Shown here piece after piece: positions 57,997-64,000 of a stretch of 64,000 nt of DNA. Within the stretch, counting starts at the first letter, position 1. Each line of letters opens with the position of its first letter. The stretch spans positions 496,001 through 560,000 of the forward strand of contig JAOANU010000012.1 in assembly GCA_034387635.1 (NCBI GenBank), read 5' to 3'. The notes beneath the pieces were generated by a model. It saw only the letters and a list, made by a program, of their open reading frames with translations, was not told where the DNA came from and did no database searches. A program made the translations under genes and the position numbers. Origin of the DNA: Rhodosporidiobolus odoratus. Taxonomy: Eukaryota; Basidiomycota; Microbotryomycetes; Sporidiobolales; Sporidiobolaceae.

Positions 57997-59845
57997 GTCG
58001 CTGGATCGGTACGAGGGATCGTTCATTAGCAGAGAAAAAAAAGCGGCGATGGGTCGCGCTGGATATTCTTGTTCGGGTTTTTTTTTTGCCGGGGTTCTGG
58101 GTTCTTGTGAGGGTACAATGTCACGCGTGCGACAAAAGGTACAGACATGGTAACGAGATCGCTGTCAATGCGCACGGTTCTCGAGGCGAGTGTCAGCGGA
58201 AAGGCGAAAGACCAAAGGGGAAAGCTGGCGATCGGATTCGAGCTGATCCGGCTCCAGTCCATGGTTTCAGCCGCCAACGTTGGGGCTTGCGCCTTGGCCG
58301 GGGTGACTGCAGCGTTTGGGCAGTTCGAGCAGCGTTGCTGGCAAACGCGGCATTCCCCAAGGTTGAGAAAAAAAGAAGAAAAAAAAGGAGCGGAAGGAGA
58401 CAGCGGCACCGCGTAGCCAGCACAGCGTATAGGGCATGTCCGGAACGAGGGAGCTGGGGAAGAGAACACGGCAGTTTGGCAGGTAAGCCTCGACGTTGCC
58501 TCGACGCGTAGAGGAACCATGACCCGTGGGGAGGACTGCGACGACGCAGCGAAGTCATGCATGTCGGAACGTAGCACGGTAACGGTGTAGCGACGAGGCT
58601 CGTGGTGGTGTGGGACGACGATGTACGAAGGCGAGGACGAGAGGGTGGGTTGGGATGCTGATTACTCCGAGAGAAGGTGACCAGGCGCTGTCGTGACGGG
58701 ATACCTGCGTCTAGAGTGCATCACGAGCTGACTGGAGGTGTGATGCTGCTGGCTAGGTGTGTTGCGAGTGCTAGCGGATGGTGGCAACTGCTAGAGGGCG
58801 ACATGGTCGACGACGCCTCGAGAATGTGAATCGGGAAGACGTGAAGGGCGTGTAGCTGAGCATACCAGGTGCAGCTAGGGGATCAAGGGGTGGAGCAGGA
58901 GAACAGAGGATACGATAAGCGAAGGCAGGCGAGAAAAGGAAAGCAAGCCGGTCGATGGTCAAGAGTCGACCTCCTCAATTGGCATTTCCCTCTCTCCATC
59001 ACCCACATTCTCCTGTTAACAGCAAGAGAAGTAACCAAGTAGACACACACCTACCCACCCCCCCCACCTAGTTACTCTAGGCGAGCACTTCTCACCGCTC
59101 GCCCAACCCCCCTTTCTCCTCCTCAACCCTTCGACTCTCGGCCACCAGCCTCAAGTCGTCTACTCGTTCTTCTCCCTTTACTTACAAAGGCAGAAGCAGA
59201 GCCACACAGTACACTTGCAAGTCCCAGTTGCGTCCGACTATCGCTACGCCCGTGGTTGCAAGTTACTCTGCCAGCTCTCACTCTCGACCCTCCCTGCACA
59301 AGTCCCTCGCCTCGAACCTCCACTTGCTAGGCCCTCTCCCGCTCCGGTAAGTCCCACACAGCCTTGCGTTTGCCAGTTCCTCGACAGCGCTCACACGCCA
59401 CTACTCGTCAGTCTACAGCTTGAACCGTTACGGACAAACCCACACCCTTAAAGTTGGTCTTCTTCGCAATTCGCGTCCCTTCCGCCGCCACCTACTCACC
59501 CTCGTCTCGTTTCCCTCAGCCCAACGTCGAGCACAAGACTCGCACAGCCCATCACACGCACCGTTAGCAAGATTCACTAGAGTTATTTCAACGGCCTTTT
59601 GAAGCGCGTCCGATATCGCTGTAAGTTGGCCAGTTTTCTCGCTCCCTCCGCCCTCTCGCGCCCGTCCCCGCTCTCTCCTCTCGGGTGCAGGCTCACTCTT
59701 GTCATGTCACAGACGCCAGCCATTCGATTTTACTCTTGGTTTATCTCGTCAACGGTCCTTCACACTTCAACGCTCTCGCGGATCTTTTCCCTCCGACGGC
59801 GCCCTTTTCCCCTACACCCCACGACTGCATACTCCATCTCACACG
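57997..59845. other. 1.85-kb region upstream of WC-1, likely promoter and long leader
   Basis: After the reductase stop there are T runs (58078-58086), A runs (58368-58386) and, from about 58980, strongly C/T-rich sequence with CACACACC and CCCCCCCC tracts running to the WC-1 start. Several short ATG-started frames occur in the last 500 bp, compatible with upstream ORFs in a long 5' leader. No protein gene is supported. Confidence 0.5.
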
Positions 59846-62800
59846 ATGCAGTCTTACACACCCTACTCCTTCAGTTCGCCTCACGGCAACGCTGATCTCG
59901 ACTCGCCTATCCCTACCTTCTCCGAAACCTCATCCCACGACGTTTCACCGTACGCCCACTACGCCGCGTCCAACGCCATGCTCATCGACAGCGGGAACGG
60001 CTCGTCGTACGGTGACCCCCTCGATGCAGCCTACGGCCCCACCGCCCCTTTCCAGGATATGTCGCAGGCTGCCTTCCCGTCCCCCGCAGTCGCTCAGTAT
60101 GGCTCCGCTCACCCAACCTACGCCCACTCGCCTCCGTTCGATGACACGACAGGACGAAGGACGAGCCTGGACCAGATCGAGGCCGACACGCTGCAGAGCT
60201 CCGGCTTGTCCGCGTTTGATGGCGCGTCCACCTCTGGTCAACATGGCGGAGTCAGTGGGTATCCCATCGACGCGCGGTTGATGGGGTCTGGAGGCCTGCC
60301 GTTGCGCTCTTTGAGCTATACCGCTGGTGACGCGTACGGAGCGCCGAGCGGCAGCGGAATGGGAGCAGGAAGGCCAGCCTTGGAAAGGGCGGATACGTTT
60401 GCGGCGCCGTCGGCAGGGGCGATGCATGGCTTCGCTCCTCAAGCCGACCCTTTCGCCCGCCTTCGCAACGGGTCCATCTCGATCACTCCGTCGAGTGCGC
60501 CGCCCAAGTCTCGTTCGTTCGCACCTTCGAGCAGCCGTTTCGGCGCTTCCGGTGACCGAATGGCCTCTTCGTCGGCCGTGCCCTTCGCTGGGTTTGGCCG
60601 AGTTGCGCCGCCCCCGTTGTCGCCTCCGTTGGCAGCGTCCCTACCCCCGGCCAGCCCTTACCCTTCTTACAACATCGCCAACCCCGTCTACGATCTTTAC
60701 GGTTCCTCCTACGCGTCCGACCAGCCTCCATCGCTCGCCACACCCCGCCAGCCATCCCCTGAGGAGGTGCCCTCTACCTTCTCGCAAAACCCGAGCGGTC
60801 CCTCGGATGCGTTCGACCCGCAAGCGCTGGGATTGCCCATGCCTCCCGCCCGCAACGGTTCCCTCACGTCGTCGCATTATTCCAACATCTACAGTTCGAG
60901 CGGGTTCGACCTCGTCGGCGTGCTGGCGAGGGTGGTTAACCGCAAGAACCCGACCATCGAGATCGGCGCAATCGACATGAGTTGCTCGTTTGTCGTGGTC
61001 GACGCGAAGCGCTTTGACCAGCCTATCGTCTTCTGCTCGGAGACGTTCTCGAGGTTGACGGGGTACTCGAATGAGGAGATTGTCGGACGCAACTGTGCGT
61101 TCTTTCTTGCTTCTGCAGAGTCTACCTCCTCAACTGACTATGATCTTCCCCGACCCAGGCCGGTTCTTGCAGGCGCCTGGAGATCAGCTCGTCGTTCAAG
61201 GCGAGAAGCGTCGCTACACCGACGGCAACGCGGCTCACCACCTTCGCAAGCACATCATTCGCAACGAAGAGACGCAGGTCTCGCTCATCAATTATCACAA
61301 GTCGGGCAAGCCCTTCATCAACCTCGTCACTTGCGTTCCCATCTCGTGGAACGGTGGCTCGAGCGAGCCGGACCTCATCGTCGGCTTCCAGGTCGACCTC
61401 GTCGACCAGCCCGCCGCCATTCTCGACAAGATGCAGAATGGAAGCTACGTCGTCGACTACTCTCGAGCCTTCGCTACCGTCTGCCGAGCACCAGCGCCCG
61501 CTACGAACGGGAACGACCTAGTCGGTTTCGACCACTTTGAGGACTCGGTTCAGCATGCGGCGGCGCAGGCGGCGACTCAGGCTGTGGTCAAGGCTGGCGC
61601 GGCGAGCGCAGCAGTTCAGCAAGCGAAGGAGCAGCTCCGCATTGACGAGCCGAGCGAGATCGTCGACCTCGTTAGCCAGAGTGCCGGCGGCGTCAACGGT
61701 CTGCCGAACGAGACGATTCGCAAGCAGTTCTACCGCCTTTGCGTCGACCAGTGCGACGACTTCATCCACGTCGTCTCGCTCAAGGGTGCCATGCTCTACG
61801 TCTCGGCCGCGGCGCGCCAGCTCCTCGAGTACGAACCGGACGAGCTCCTCGGCAAGCCCCTCGCCTCATTCTGCCACCCTGCCGACATTGTCTCCGTCCA
61901 GCGCGAGCTCAAGGAGGCCGGCGTCTCGTCTAACCCGGTTGTCAACCTTCTCTACCGCATCCGTCGCAAGAACAGCGGCTTCATGTGGTTGGCGGCGCAA
62001 GGTCGTCTCCACCTCGAGCCGGGCAAGGGGAGGAAGTGCGTCATCCTCACCGGTCGCCCGTGCCACGTCTACCACATGTCGTGGCGAGACCTCGAGGTGC
62101 AAGGCGGCATGAGCGGGAACGCGACCGACGAGTTCTTCGCCAAGGTTTGCGTCGACGGCATCTTCCTCACCGCGACCAAGGCGGCGGAACAAGTTCTCGG
62201 CATTGACTGCGTGGCGCAGAAGCTATCGGGCCAGAGCGTTGGCGACCTTTCTCCGCCAGGATCGGACGATGCCAAGCGATTCATGGACGCTCTGTTCGAA
62301 GCGTCGCGTGGCAGCCCGTCCAAGGTTTCGCACAGGCTTCGCGGCGGCAAGGGCGTCTACGTCGATGTCATTACCCGCTTCTACCCAGGCCGTGACGAAG
62401 ATGAGCATCAGCAGGGAGTTCAGGACGTGCAGCAGACGACGGTCGACGGGAAGAGCGTGGTCGTGATTGCTCAGGTCTCGCTTCTTTCCACCGAAGTGGC
62501 GCGTAACAAGCGCCTCGAAGCCTCTGCGTCCGCCAGGCCCTCCTCCGACCGTCTTTCATTCGTGGCCAACAGCAACCCTACGACACCCGCCGAATCCCAT
62601 TCCGCCGTTGCCGCTGCCACGACCGCCTGCGCGTCTTCAGCTGGAGTTGCGATCAACGCCCCGCTCATGGCGGCTGTCGTCCCCGGTACGGGTCCTCCCG
62701 GTCTGACCACGTTCTCTGCCGTTCCAAGCACGTTCAAGAGCCTTACTTCGTCGACGGGCGCGTCCGACAACGCTTTCGACGAGCTCAACGTCACGCGGGG

Positions 62801-63624
62801 GACGAGTTGGCAGTTCGAGCTGCATCAGAGTGCGTTGCCACTGCCGTTTTCCTGCCTTGAGTCTCTATCTGACCTCCCTGTTGTTCTCGCAGTGCGTCTC
62901 ACCAACAAGAAGCTGCGCGAAGAACGCGAAGCCCTCGAAGGTATCCGCAAGAAGAAGAAGCTCGCTGCTCAAGCTCCACCGCCCGCTGTCGGTGGCAAGG
63001 CCGCGCCTGCTCAACGCGCTTGCGCAAACTGTGGTAGGACGAGTTCAGCAGAGTGGAGGTCGGGACCGACTGGACCGAAGGTGAGCTGTCTTCCCAATTT
63101 GCAGTGCCTTCCTTCGCCGTACTGACCTTTCATCTTTGTCTTTGTAGACCTTGTGCAACGCCTGCGGATTGAGGTGGAGTAAGGCGCGGTCACAGGCGGC
63201 AGCAAAGGACAAGAAGCGGAGGGAGCAGGAGGAAAAGGTCGCCGCTATCGCAGCAGTAACAGCAGCCATCTCTCACCCCTCCCCTACCACCAGCGAAGGC
63301 CAATCCCGCTCGGGCTCGCGCGACACGACCACCAGTGCAGTCGGCAGCGGGTGCGACACGGAGCTCACTGCCGTTTCGCCTGTCGCCTCGTCCCCTTACC
63401 CTTGCCCTCCCGGTTCCGCCCAAATCCCTTCGCACAACGACTCGCCCATGCCAATGTACCCGATGAGCGGCGCATATGCCATGCCTCCACCACAAGGCTA
63501 CCCGCAAGCCCATTCGCGACGACCATCACTTCAGCACCGTTCCTCCTCGATGCACTACCCGTATCCCGCCGGCCTGATTCCCCAACCCTATCAAACGCAT
63601 CTTCCTTCCTCCTCTCGTCAATAA
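59846..63624 (+). CDS. WC-1: White collar-1 blue-light photoreceptor/transcription factor
   Basis: Four exons (59846-61094, 61159-62829, 62893-63080, 63148-63624) give 1,194 residues. The first 350 residues are Ser/Pro/Tyr-rich. A LOV-type PAS domain starts near residue 352 (GFDLVGVLARVVNRKNPTIE); the flavin-binding motif GRNCRFLQ is created across the first intron, with the photo-adduct cysteine at residue 417. Two further PAS domains follow (FIHVVSLKGAMLYVSAAARQ with GKPLASFCHP, and the region ending VYVDVITRFYPGRD). A basic stretch (GIRKKKK) precedes a GATA-type zinc finger, CANC-x18-CNAC (Cys 1017, 1020, 1039, 1042). WC-1 pairs with WC-2 to activate light-induced genes, including carotenoid genes in pigmented fungi. 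Start is the first ATG in the frame; stop TAA 63622-63624. Confidence 0.95.
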
Positions 63625-64000
63625 TCGTCGTGCCTTTTTTATGGGACCCCCCCCTCTTTTTCCTATCTCTCCTTTTCCTTTCCTTTCCCTTCCCACTCTT
63701 CCTCTCTCTCTCTCTCTCTCTCTGTCCTCGTGCTCTTACTTCGCATTCAACTCTCTTCGTTTGTTCTTTCATCGCTGTTGCTTGGCCATACCTACCCTTG
63801 CCATTCCTTTCTTTCGCACCCTCCCCATCCCTGACGGGGGCTCACTAACATCAGAGCTCTCCCCCCATGTCTAAATTCTGTATAAATCCGTCTTGGGTTG
63901 AGGTTTTATTCTGTATTCGAGATGCTCGCTCGCACCGACATTTTACCGCAAAGTTATTAATGGAGAAAAGAGAGATGCGCTGTTTCGTTCCTGTGAGAGA
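63625..64000. other. 3' region of WC-1 with CT repeat
   Basis: T/C-rich 3' UTR-like sequence. A (CT)n tract of about 11 units lies at 63701-63723. AT-rich sequence after 63870 probably includes the poly-A addition region. No further gene is visible before the window ends. Confidence 0.6.
63701..63723 (+). repeat. (CT)n microsatellite
   Basis: About eleven uninterrupted CT units downstream of the WC-1 stop. Confidence 0.9.

Noticed and set aside
1..64000. CRISPR arrays, bacterial operons, riboswitches or rho-independent terminators
   Set aside because: The sequence is eukaryotic with spliceosomal introns throughout; no regularly spaced direct repeats of CRISPR type were seen.

Overview
The window is a GC-rich, intron-dense fungal chromosome segment. 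Most genes carry many short introns (about 45-130 nt, mostly GTRNGY...YAG) and even very small exons. Gene content (WC-1, Num1/ApsA, Cdh1, Snu66, Dap1, Cox9, twin-CX9C Mix17, a Plavaka-type transposase) and codon use point to a basidiomycete yeast, most likely a red yeast of the Rhodotorula/Rhodosporidium group in Pucciniomycotina. That placement is inference from style and content, not a database result.

Layout. 1-6311: 3' part of a very large Num1/ApsA-type cortical anchor with an unusual V-E-K repeat block and a C-terminal PH domain. 6749-8166 (-): secreted/GPI-type DUF7729-like protein. 8.2-10.9 kb: 2.7 kb with no gene I can support. 10895-13631: 15-exon quinate/sugar-type MFS porter. 14203-17146: tri-snRNP protein Snu66/SART1. 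17286-18113 (-): coiled-coil protein resembling REX1-B. 18356-19296 (-): Mix17/CHCHD2-like mitochondrial protein. 20358-24437: BCAS3-type WD40 protein. 24897-27356 (-): APC/C activator Cdh1. 27639-30831 (-): Kel3/KLHDC4 kelch protein. 31418-34178: DHA1-type MFS transporter. 34582-35557 (-): Dap1/PGRMC1 haem protein. 36151-38326: DHHC palmitoyltransferase with a depleted zinc cysteine set. 38.8-46.7 kb: probable transposon-derived segment with AT-rich flanks, a multi-intron Plavaka-family transposase gene and a second acidic gene with a DUF6532-like region. 46914-50453: large-loop MFS transporter. 51.1-53.3 kb (-): three tandem genes related to cytochrome c oxidase subunit Cox9/7a, one canonical and two diverged. 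55100-57996: ferric/cupric reductase. 59846-63624: White collar-1 photoreceptor with LOV, PAS and a complete GATA zinc finger.

The genes do not form one pathway. Several relate to respiration and metal or haem use (Cox9 copies, Mix17, Dap1, ferric reductase), but they are dispersed and separately promoted. The most unusual parts are the Plavaka/DUF6532 pair with its shared CCTTRTAAGG flank motif, the Cox9 tandem triplication, and the WC-1 that keeps a DNA-binding GATA finger. Exon borders were assigned by eye from splice consensus and frame, so ends of genes are firmer than some internal borders.
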